Below, piece after piece: positions 13,172-23,616 of a DNA stretch of 64,000 nucleotides (positions are counted from its first letter, which is position 1; each line of letters starts with the position of its first letter). The stretch is taken from assembly GCF_964340395.1 (NCBI RefSeq), contig NC_135558.1, positions 8,624,001 through 8,688,000 of the forward strand. Direction: 5' to 3'. The translations under genes and the position numbers were made by a program. Under the pieces are notes generated by a model. That model was not told where the DNA came from. It saw only the letters and a program-made list of their open reading frames with translations, and ran no database searches. The stretch comes from Glandiceps talaboti (taxonomy: Eukaryota > Hemichordata > Enteropneusta > Spengelidae).

Positions 13172-13829
13172 ATTATACATGTGTCTACAGACAGATTGAC
13201 ACATGAAGCTGAGGATGAGAGATGTAGATGTACAGACAGACCGACACAGAGCCAAGGATGAGAGATGACATTATTTCATAAGAAATTCAGCTTCATAAAA
13301 TATAGGTCCTAAAGTAAAATTATGTTTCTCAACCAACACCTTTATTTTCAGTAACTCACAATAAATCTACAATACAATTATATTGACCATTATGCATGAA
13401 CATATAAGGTTACACTGAGTAACATGTTCAGCAAAATGAATGTACAATATATTTAGGATATACCATTCAAATGTGTGTAGCTATGATAACAGATAAACGA
13501 TTACTACACTACAGATCATAAAAGCTTGAAACAAGATCAATTCTTCAAAAAAAATATCTTCAAACTCCTTTAAAGTTTTGTTTATTCAGTGTCATTCAAC
13601 ATTTGGTACATGGATTGTGGCCTGATGTACTTCTGCCCTGTATGTAATAAACTGGAAAATTCAGTCTGTGCTGAACACAAGATATTAACATTAACACACT
13701 TCAATCAGTAAACTGATTAGATCATCTCATAAATCCTGCAGAAATGTCATTTTTGATTGACACTTTTTTGATTGTCTAATCTTACTTAAATGAGTATGAC
13801 TTCTTGGTTAGTAATTAAGTGAACTGTCA

Positions 13830-13946
13830 CTTCAACATAAGGAAAAACCTAAGATAATAGAATGGCATATATGAATACCCAACTTGGTTAGTACTTCAAC
13901 ATAAGGAAAAAAAGATAATAGAATGGCATATATGAATACCCAACTT
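13830..13946 (+). repeat. Direct duplication, 63-bp period
   Basis: CTTCAACATAAGGAAAAA through GGCATATATGAATACCCAAC occurs twice (13830-13885, 13894-13946) with a small gap difference. Confidence 0.85.
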
Positions 13947-15531
13947 CTATCTGATTATAAGGAATGGCTGAAATAAAGTTCAGACAAAATTTTGGTTGCT
14001 GAAAAATTGTAACAATTGGAAAATCTGTCTTACATGTGGGCCTTTGTTCCTTTTTTGAACAGGCCTAGTTTTGTGGTCAAACTGTATGACAACTCTGAAC
14101 AAAATTTAGTGGTAATAATGTGCTAGTTAAATTATTTCAAACAAACAAACAAACAAACAAAAAAGAAAGCTTTCTTTCTCAAAACGAGACACATTTCCCA
14201 AGTTACACATTTTCAGCAAACCACAGTAAACAAAGCGTTTACTTTATCTAGTCACTTATAAGTAACAACTTTGTTTCTTGCAATGTTATTAAACGTATAT
14301 TACGTATATAGCTATTGTATTGTTTAAACCTGGTAAATACACTAATTGTGAAGTTGAGTGTTTATCAAAAATTTGTTTTTGACTTTCATTTTCACATGCA
14401 CAGGATCCCATGTGAATGGCATGTCGACAAGAAAATACTTTGGGATAGGTGAATATGGTGTAAATACTTTTCCGAAAGACACGATTATAGTGAATTGCTA
14501 TAAGGTATAATATGGAGGGGGGAGGTATGTTTCAACAGAACAATATTCAATGTTCATCAAATGAAAACATATGCAATCATGTCACTTATCGTGATGAAGT
14601 CCCAAAAGTATATAAAGCTACAAACCTCCAGAGTATGTACACCAACAATCATCACCATATCTATAGACGAATGTCTACAATATCCTATCTTTTGAGCTAC
14701 ATGTATACATTAATCATGCAAAATGTGTACATACTTGTCTGCATTTTGGAAAAGACCTGATGTACTTTTGTTAAGTCTTGATATCCAGCAATGAAGTAAT
14801 TCTGGCTTTATTGTTTAGCAACATACTGCGGCTAACATGTTTTGTGGGTGCAGATTCATGAAAAGATTATTAACATAACCTGTTACAAAGAACTAGAATA
14901 CTTTAAACATGTATTTACGCATACAAATTATTGAACAGTACATCGAAAACAAGTACCTGTCAAATTATTTAATGGGTTGAAATGATGATATTGAATGGCT
15001 AAGCATTAAAGCTAAGTTTAGCAATGACACTAGGCAACACAACTTATTCCAATAAAAATGCTCTTTACAAGAAAAAAAGGTTTTCAATATTGTGAATGGC
15101 TAACGTTATCTGTTTCAACCTAACCCTGATGAAGACTATCTGTGAATAGTCGAAATAGAGTGCCTTTCAATTTGGACCAATTTGTGATGTGTTGTATCAT
15201 TGCCAAACTCAATCCACTTCTTTCAAGACCTAGTATCTAGTTCTTTCCAGCATCATACTGTAGTTGTGCTGATCCCTGTTCTATTTAACAGACTCAGCTG
15301 AAATCTAAATTAGTGGTAGTAATTATCACTTTAAAATATCGCTCATTTTGCCTATGCTATAATTTACTAAGAAAATCCAGTTTATGTATATGAATGTACG
15401 GCATAACAACACATACATACACCATAAGACGTCTTTGTAACTTTGCTGTTCAACAGTGCTAAGGGCAAAGCAATATTTTTGTGTAAGAATGTTATATATT
15501 TCTTGCATTTATGTTTTCACTTTTTTTTTAC

Positions 15532-15896
15532 TTTTAAAGTGGCCATATGGATGACAAATTGGTATTTATTAAGGATGTTTTATTCATAAAACTATTCTAC
15601 TATGTTTTCCTACTTGAAAAAAAACAATGTGAAACAACATTGACCAAGTCTGTGTTTTTAACTCAATACATTGCAAAAAGCTAAAAAGTGTGCAAAAAGT
15701 TTGTTATTGTACATACAATAACAAACTTCTTACACATGTATTAATCTTTTGCCATGTATTGAGATACAAACAAGGACTTGGCATATGCTGTTTCACATTG
15801 TTTGTTTTTTTTTCAAGTAGGAAGCCATGATAAAAAAATTTAAAATTAAAAATCCAAAATAATTACCCTAATTCTCATCCATATGACCACTTTAAA
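15532..15896. mobile_element. Fold-back element family A, copy 1
   Basis: Terminal inverted repeats TTTTAAAGTGGCCATATGGA (left) and the complement of it at 15879-15896. Internal arms include CAATGTGAAACA/TGTTTCACATTG and TTTGTTATTGTACATACAAT. The whole element is close to palindromic. A related copy lies at 43735. Confidence 0.8.
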
Positions 15897-17540
15897 ATAT
15901 TCTATGTTCAAAAGAACGTTCAAAAACTCCTACCTACAAACCAACATTCTTTTTGGTTTTGGTTTGTATTCAAAAACATTCAATGTGTGTTGTTACACTG
16001 AGATAATAGGCAGAGAAGACAATCACATAGCAATTAACGGCAAGACTTGTCCATTTTGTTTTAGTTATATAATTGACTTTTAGTTATATTACAGTACAAT
16101 GTATGCAGACAAGTATCCCTAACAATTGCACAATCTTATATCTATGGTACTTCCCATATAATACACCTCTAAAACATGCATTACAATAATATGACATTAC
16201 TCTACAAAATACCATTACTGTAGTATATTATCCTAGTAACATACATGTATTTGTATGTACCAAATTTACCCTCATGAATATTTCTATAATCAACCCTCTT
16301 TCTCCCAGGGGCTGGTGGTATGAACAATTACCATTTGAGCAAAAAGAGGACTAAGTGTTTCCTTTAAGGATTTTAATCTTAGCTCTGTTCTTTTTGCCCC
16401 TTTGTTTGCAATTTACTTGTTCATCACTGGGATAACACGAAATCTTCAAAAACACTTATACTTGTATACCAGGTTTAACATATACTGTAATGTACAAAGA
16501 TATGAAATTGAAAATAACTTCAATTTTTAAATCTATAATACCAAAGATAAAATGTAGACAAAAAAATTCTTACCACTACCAAAAAATACAAAGCAACAAA
16601 ACTACTAAATGGACACAATGTTTTCTATGATCCCTAACCAAATCATGCAAATCTTACTGTCCATATGATTGTTTATGATTATTATATAATAAAAACTAAT
16701 ATACTTATCATATTTGTAGTATAATAATTAGCTGTAATATTGTATGATTCAATGTATGTAGCATATAGTGTAGATCACATCTATTGCATTGCTAGTAAAG
16801 AATGTAATATTCTGGTTAATATGTTGTTGGCATCCTGACACATCTATAACAGTCACACACCAAACTAAAAAGAAAACGAAAATAGACATTAAATGTATGG
16901 CTGCTACAAAGACTACTTCTAAATCATGTACAGCATTAATACACATTTTTTGAAAACTGTGTAAGCCCAAACTGTCCACAACATCAAACACTAAATAAGT
17001 AGAAATTAAGCATAACGAAAAACAACTGATAATCCCTTTTAAGCTAAACCTTGGATGTATATATATATATATATAAAAACATGTAAATTCAAAATATCCT
17101 GTATGTAACTGCCGTAGCTTTATACTGACTGCCACTGTTTTTTTAGTTATACTTTTATGATTTTTTAAATTTTTTTCAGGTTTTATCTTTTCAACTTTTT
17201 TTACTTTCCTTTTTTTCCACAATACTCAGTTTTCAAACTTAAGACTTGAATTGTAAAAATCTACTTGACTGCAAGCTTACTAATGATGCTAATTCAATGA
17301 TAGAAACCATGCAATCACTCATGAAACTATGTCATATGTACGTAACTAATTGATTCTCACAAGCCAAGGTATATTGTCTTCTGATTCAATTCATTCTCCT
17401 CTTAAAAAGAATGAACTATAAATTATGTTCTGACATACACTACATTTAAGGCATTTCTAAATATCCCAAAACAAACAATGCTGGCCTTAGGACCTCTGTC
17501 TTGTATATATTTAAATACAGAAAATAAAGAAATTGTCGGG
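15897..17540. other. Gene-free AT-rich stretch
   Basis: A 157-codon minus-strand frame (16749-17222) is low-complexity, Ile/Tyr/Lys-rich and includes an (AT)n-coded YIYIYI run; I do not consider it a gene. Nothing else recognised. Confidence 0.5.
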
Positions 17541-17813
17541 GTTGTCAGTGGCCGAGTGGTTAAACCACTTGTCTCTTACCATTTCAGTTGGGGTTTGAAC
17601 CCCATTCAGGGTTTGATTAAATTTACCACGCTGTAAGTAAGAAGAGTGTCATTCAATTTGACTGTACCGAACAATGCAGGTTTCCCCGGGTACTCCGGTC
17701 TCCTCCTGCATTAACACTGAACCCATAAGGGATGGCCCTCACTGGACTTCTTGGGAGACAAGTGTTTATATATATACTGTCCAGTGTAAATAAAGATCAT
17801 TATTATTTATTTC
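17541..17813 (+). mobile_element. tRNA-derived SINE
   Basis: It starts with an RNA polymerase III promoter: box A-like GTGGCCGAGTGG and box B GGGTTTGAACCCC at tRNA spacing. The body holds GGGTACTCCGGTCTCCTCCTGC, and the element ends in an ATT-rich tail. The anticodon arm does not fold as a normal tRNA and a long unrelated body follows, so this is a SINE, not a tRNA gene. Confidence 0.7.
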
Positions 17814-18599
17814 GATGATACTAGGTAATATGCATTACATTGATATAATAAGATTAACACACACTTTCATGTAAATACCATAAAGATATAAGCCATAACA
17901 CTCAATTACAAGAACTACAAGAACTATGTAACCTACGAACATTTTACACATTCTATTGAGCAGTAGAGTCACATGCAGGTCAAACCAGTAGACAGACTAG
18001 TGTCTACGGATGTGGTTGCTCTCCTATTATACATTTGTGCCTAAAAAATGAGGATGCTAGGAAATGCCAGCAACCACTGTATCTTAAAGTCTAAGACTAA
18101 CAAAACCAAACGCCATACAATGATACAAGTATAACTTTATAATTGTTACATTCAATATATATCATCTCGTCAGTTCAGTAAGGTCGAGTCTGCTGTTATA
18201 TTGTATAGCAAATATGATCTTTAATTGCACTGAGACGATGATATGCAGACTTATTCAAGTTTGTTATATCCTTATATCATCAGTATTGAAGTACAAACAC
18301 AGCTTGAATCTTAGATTAGTTTCACATCTCAGTGGATTTTTTGAAGAATTTCAAATGAAATATGCAGGTTTATTAAGAGGTACTTAGATAGACAAAAACA
18401 ATGTACACACTACTTCCACAATAAAGGAAAGATGGCAAAATTAAAGGATATTAGGCTCTGCCTTTCCTTAAAGAATTAAAAGTGGATAAAGGTGCTTCTC
18501 CGGGGAGCAAGAGTAATTAGCATCCCTTGTTCCTGTCTTTGACTTTTGTTAGAAGAAATAAATAAATAAACCAAACACTTCAGGACAAAGGGTTCAAGT

Positions 18600-19834
18600 T
18601 CAGGTCTCATTAATAAGCACATCTTTGATAACATTGAAGTACACACTCAAATGAGGTATCTATATAGGATTCCAGAGTTAGTGTGCCAAACATAAATCTT
18701 TACAGTAAATGTGGCCATCATCACAGAATTTGAAAAGCAATGTGACATGCACATGTAGAGACTATAGTATCTGATATTTGTGCCCCGTTTGGTTGAGATC
18801 ATATCCTGCATGTTAGGAGCACATAATTTATGCACTTTGGATTTTATGGAATACACGATGTTGGACACATAGGTCAGGTCATAGACTCTCTTACAGCCCT
18901 CGGAGCTTCGCTTTACTAAAATTAAAGCTAAACGAATTATTTTGTATGTACCGATGCCAGCTAATTAACCGTACTCGAATATCCTTGTACTGTGCGCCCT
19001 CATCGACCATGACAGAGATAACCATTCGTTGACGTGTGACTGCGACGCTCCGTGTTATCGCGAAGCCCCGAGGGCTTCGCGATAACACGGAGCGTCGCAG
19101 TCACACGTCAACGAACATATATCTCTATGTGGTCGATGAGGGCGCACAGTACAAGGTTGTTCGAGTACGATGGAGTACGTTATGTAGATGGTATCGGTAC
19201 ATACAAAATAATTCATTTAGCGTCGATTTTAGTAAAGCGAAGTTCCGAGGACTGTGAGAGAGTCTAGTCAGGTAACAGTCTCATAAGAAAGCTCTTTATG
19301 GATAATGTGGGTATGCACGTAAACACTCAAATTAGGTCGCTATCGCTTATGCTTCCAGAGTTACTAAGAAAAATGTACATTAAAAAATATGGATGCTTTT
19401 CGGCCATTATTGTGAAGGTCAAGAATAAATTTAAGTTACATGTATATTCAGACGACCATGTGACATTCGTGTCAGGTTTGCCAGAAATGGGTCAGTGTAC
19501 ATATACATTCGACACAATTTTGGGCTATTTTGCCTTAAACATAGGGGTCACGGTCAAATGACACAGTCTCATTAGAAAGTACATCATGGATAACATGATG
19601 GTGTAGACACTCAAACGAGGTCAATGTTTTTTAGGCTTCCAGAGTTAATGGGCAAAATGTGAACTTTTACTACAAATATGGCCACCATTTGTCAATTATC
19701 ATGAAGGTCAAAAAATCAGTGATGTGCATATGCCAACTATAGTATCAGAAATTTTATGCCATGTTTTGTTTAAACCAGCACCGGCATTTCAGAGATACAG
19801 GTGGATATAAACACATGCACAGATACACATGCAT

Positions 19835-19868
<34 letters not shown>

Positions 19869-19880
19869 AGACAGACTGAC
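18600..19880 (+). repeat. 292-bp tandem repeat array with (AC)n tail
   Basis: Three units share GTCTCATTARWAAG near the start (18603, 19277, 19569) and CTTCCAGAGTTA-like strings inside. The spacing is 292 bp between units 2 and 3, and 291 bp between units 1 and 2 once the 383-bp palindrome is removed. The array ends in an (AC)n and AGAC tract at 19836-19880. Organisation resembles the Helentron-like repeats, but the sequence is unrelated. Confidence 0.65.
18883..19265. mobile_element. 383-bp fold-back element (near-palindrome)
   Basis: The left end AGACTCTCTTACAGCCCTCG is the inverse of the right end. The centre GCGAAGCCCCGAGGGCTTCGC (about 19070) is flanked by about 42 bp of perfect arm, with divergence increasing outward. 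It is inserted in the 292-bp tandem array. No coding capacity of note. Confidence 0.85.
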
Positions 19881-20184
19881 ATACCCAATTGTAGCGGTCC
19901 CTCTTGGCTGTTGGGGACTAACAAACAAATGTTGCACCATATTATGTTATCACTGTATTTGCTGATCATCAAGAATAGACTAGGGTTATCAACACATTGG
20001 ACTATTTACAGGTCTACCATAGTTGCATTTCAAAACATTACACTTCACAGTACATGTAATTCCTATATAATGCAACTATGAAGTGATACATGTTAAACTT
20101 GACACATAGATGTCCTTAGAGTTGAATGTTACTTCTAATTGAGCAATTTCAATAACTTCTTTGAATTCCATATTTCTGAAATTA

Positions 20185-20982
20185 GCGAGCATGTAATTAA
20201 TTGATTGATCGATTGATTGATTGATTGATAAATCGATTTATTGATTGATTGATTTATTATTTGGTTGAATGATTGACCGATTGAATGATCAATATTTGTG
20301 GTGCAATATAACTTATTTAGTGTGTGATATTGATCAATTAACTCATTGAGTTTTGTGGTGATATAAAACTTTTTTTATTTTTTCCCCGTGCTACTTTTCT
20401 CTTTCAGCTGTATGTAATCCTCTCTTATTGACTATATAAAGACACCTTGTCCATTCTTCTCCTCTTATCTAAATTAAAACACCCCTAATCTCATAATTGC
20501 CAAGCTATTACTTACATTAACAGTTTGCTTTATCTCTTATCTTCTTGAAGATTATCACACTCATTTATGCATTAGCTGGTATAAAAGAGATTTTTCCTAA
20601 CAGTGTGTGCATGATTCACTGTCTGGTGTGATAATCTCCCGGAAGGTTAGACATAAAGCAAATTTTTGTGGTAACTGATCCATGCTAATTATCAGATTAG
20701 GAGTGTTTTAATTTAGATAAGAGAAGAATGGACAAGATGTCTTTATTTAGTCAATACATAGGGAATTATATACAACTGAAAGAGAGCAAACTTCACATGT
20801 AGCCTGGGAAAGAAGAAAAAAGTTTTATATCACCAAAAATAAAAATAAATAAATTGATCATATCACACACAAAATATTGCACCACAAAAATTGATTGATT
20901 AATCATTCAACCAAATAATAAATCAATCAATAAATTGATCGATCGATCAATGAAATGATCAATCAATTACATGCTTGCTGGC
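20185..20982. mobile_element. Large fold-back element, about 0.8 kb
   Basis: The left end GCGAGCATGTAATTAATTGA is mirrored by TCAATTACATGCTTGC at the right. The ATTGATTG tract, ATTTGGTTGAATGATTGA, GGTGATATAAAACTTTTTT and TCTTCTCCTCTTATCTAAAT stretches are each matched in inverse order by the right half. The near-symmetry extends almost to the centre (20590). Confidence 0.8.
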
Positions 20983-21083
20983 CCCTGTGCTTTGTCTTGG
21001 ACAATTTGACATCTACATACAGACATTGCCAGAAACCCTTTTCTGACAATGAAATTTTAAAACCAAACTGCTCGGTTGTCTTT

Positions 21084-22031
21084 GAGTTTAAAGTTGTAAA
21101 ATTGTTTAAAATTGCCATTTTTTCAATATTTTGAAATCAAATTTTGCCATTGGTATATTCTATGCACGAAGTTACATTGATTCTGCATTGACTTGGTTGA
21201 TATTGATTGCTGGTAAAATTGTAATTTTTTAAAAATATAAAAAATATTTTTTTTGTGTACGTACACAAATGTTATGGTCGAAAGAAACTTGTTTATACAG
21301 TGATTTTTCTAGAGTTGAGCCACTTTCTCCTGATAATGATCGGTACCATTGTCAAAATGAACGCATGTCACGAGAAGCACAGTGAGGTCTGCGTCTGCCA
21401 TGCATTATCGTTGACATTGTAAAATGTATCACGTCGTCGTGTTTCATTGCATGCCCTTGAATAAATACCATCGCCAGTCGCACATTGAGCAGACCTGCTG
21501 AGAGGTAAATTTTTGTGGGATCATCTGTCGACATTGAAGTGAAGTAGGTAATGTAGATAGGTAAAACTGATCACTCAATGTGACATTCACGCTCATCAGA
21601 ACAAACATTACTGCCAAGATAGCCCTGTTTGCAGACGGTGCAGCATGCAGGGGTCTACGCACAGGCATTTGTTTCCCGAGTTATGTCTCAGAATGTTTCT
21701 ATCAGAATACAATAAAATGTCGATAATATCGTCAATATTGACGTATTTAGCCAACACTATATGAAAGGGGTAAAATTACACTTGTTTCTGTGATCGCGCA
21801 GATTCAGTCACTGCGAAAGAAGACACAAACGGGCCTACAGGTTTCATCATCTGTAGTTCCAACCCGATCGAATTATTCTCTGAAGCCGTACATCGTTACA
21901 AGGGTCAATTTGACTTGCATCCGTGGACGAGGCAATTGATTACATGGTAAAGGTTGGTTCTACACGATCTTTTACAGTATTTGAAATATTGAAAAAATGG
22001 CAATTTTAAACAATTTTACAACTTTAAGTTT
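21084..22031. mobile_element. Non-autonomous DNA-transposon-like element, about 53-bp TIRs
   Basis: AAAGTTGTAAAATTGTTTAA through CCATTTTTTCAATATTT at the left is repeated in inverse at 21976-22026. TTAA lies at or just inside both outer edges. The interior (about 840 bp) has no recognisable transposase. Confidence 0.75.
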
Positions 22032-22434
22032 TCAACCAGAAATAATATTTCTGGATCACTTTGCCTTTAAGCAAACCACTAGCTAGACAAAAAAGGTGAC
22101 ATCCCCATAACGTTTCACAGCAATTGATGTAGCAGTGTGTGACTAAAACACAGACACACACACAGACACAGACACACACACGCACAGATGCCCCTCTGTG
22201 CCTGGAGTACAACTAAAAAAAAGTTATTTTTTTTTTCAATTTTTTTTTTTGTTAACTTGCATTTAGTTGGACTAAAATTGTCATACCATGATTCATTGGT
22301 GTTGCAATATAACCTGCTGGATATACATATATTATACTCGTATATATAGGGGGGATGGTGAGGGGAGGGGGTTAAGGGTAGAGCTACTTTTTGTATATTT
22401 ATTTGCACTCTAAACTTGTACCATTATTTACTTT

Positions 22435-22580
22435 GGCCAGGGGTCAGACACGATTAGCATAGCTATTTTCTGACTCCTGTTATCCGATCTAGTTTGCTTT
22501 TCCTGTGTTTACGTTTGTATTGTACTTATTTTTGATCGGGTAATAAAATATATATCATATCATCATATCATATCATATAA
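22435..22580 (+). mobile_element. Probable LINE 3' tail with (ATCAT)n
   Basis: A short AT-rich run with AATAAAATA followed by tandem ATCAT units at 22552-22580. It resembles the 3' end of the LINE copy near 49.5 kb, which also ends in CATAT repeats. No coding part is present. Confidence 0.3.
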
Positions 22581-22619
22581 TTATACATAAGTTTGATTTC
22601 ATAGTGTCCACAGCAATTT

Positions 22620-23417
22620 TTATGTTGGCCATGTTCTCACTTCCTTATTGGCACTGATGAGAGTATAGATGTAGAAGTCCCCATTACAATGAAGTACTGT
22701 ATGCCTGATACGCACTGTACATTTTGTACAGTTACAACTTTGAACAATTACTGGTGTTGGAGAAAAGACAGGGTAGAAGCTTATGGAAGTAGTGTGTACA
22801 CATAAAGTTAAGATTATATGTTCATAATAATTTTTATCTTCAAATTTGATTAATCTAATTTTAAAATCAATCTGAAATGCATGCAAATCTATGTTCAAAC
22901 AAATGTATTTATACCGTTTATCAAATTTTAGCCATTGTCTATAAAAGTCTACATGTATACTATCAAAAAAATGATTTGTTTCACACGTAATTTCAACAAT
23001 ATTCATGAATTGTCCAAAATTATTTCGTTCAATGAAAGATTCTTTTATCATGTTAATTATAATATTGTGTTTGTTCAATCTGATAAGAACATTTGATGGG
23101 CAAAGATTATGCCACTGATCAGTTTTATGTAATTCTTGAAATATCCTATTATGAATTTTATTTAATATGTGACAAAAAATATTCACTATGTTCACATATG
23201 TAACAAGTTGGAACATCAGCCCTCTAGCACAGCTTATTTCTCGGCCAACTTGGCTGCTGCAGCAAGTAATTTTCCTCACAGAAAACACTGAAAAATCTAG
23301 CTGACAGAATTCCTTATGAATTATAAGATAACTAATCTCCTTTTCAAAACGGATGCTGTAAGCATGCATTACCAATGACCCAACCTCCATGCTAGGAGAT
23401 ATCAGAGGTGTCAACAA
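22620..23417 (-). other. 265-codon open frame beyond the TRAF2 stop
   Basis: It overlaps the last 26 bases of TRAF2 coding sequence in another frame and runs through the presumed 3' UTR. The predicted protein is rich in Ile, Phe, His and Asn and has no signal peptide or domain I recognise; a loose Cys cluster (CNCTKC) lies near its end. The length is surprising for AT-rich DNA, but composition alone gives no sign of a real gene. It could be chance, an alternative C-terminus or an embedded unknown gene. Confidence 0.2.
23157..23162 (-). terminator. Candidate poly(A) signal of the TRAF2-like gene
   Basis: TTTATT on the + strand reads AATAAA on the minus strand, 230 bases after the TRAF2 stop. 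It is the nearest canonical hexamer I found downstream. Confidence 0.3.
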
Positions 23418-23616
23418 TGACCTTAAGAAACATCACATCATCTTTGACATAGGCATGTCTGCTACTATCCAGCTGACTGATTGGCATGAACAGTGGACAT
23501 CCAGAGGCGATGTTCATATCATTGGTTGGTCTTTTGAAGGAACTGGATGTCGGATCAGGACGAAATGCATCAATCACATGTTCTCGGTTGTTCTGGTCCA
23601 ACAGCATGAAGGTCAC
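23392..23616 (-). CDS. TRAF2: TRAF2 coding exon 9 (MATH end, stop)
   Basis: It encodes residues 480-553 and TAG; acceptor ATTTATTTCAG/GTGACC. LLDQNNREHVIDAFRPD, SSFKRPTNDMNIASGCPLF and YVKDDVMFLKVIVDTSD form the last MATH strands. Confidence 0.94.
   Translation of the reverse strand: MTFMLLDQNNREHVIDAFRPDPTSSSFKRPTNDMNIASGCPLFMPISQLDSSRHAYVKDDVMFLKVIVDTSDIS

Larger units (their letters stand above)
12041..15531. other. Sulfatase 3' flank and gene-free spacer
   Basis: The probable 3' UTR runs to about 12545. Beyond that I see only AC tracts, a 63-bp direct duplication and AT-rich unique DNA. A string near 15126 (CCTGATGAAGACTATCTGTG, then AATAGTCGAAA) resembles the hairpin found near 3' ends of Penelope-like and other retroelements. 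Confidence 0.5.

Noticed and set aside
16749-17222. 157-codon minus-strand gene
   Set aside because: Low-complexity composition, an (AT)n-derived YIYIYI run, no domain, no splice or promoter support.
17541-17615. Functional tRNA gene
   Set aside because: Box A and B are present but the cloverleaf is poor and a SINE body and A/T-rich tail follow.
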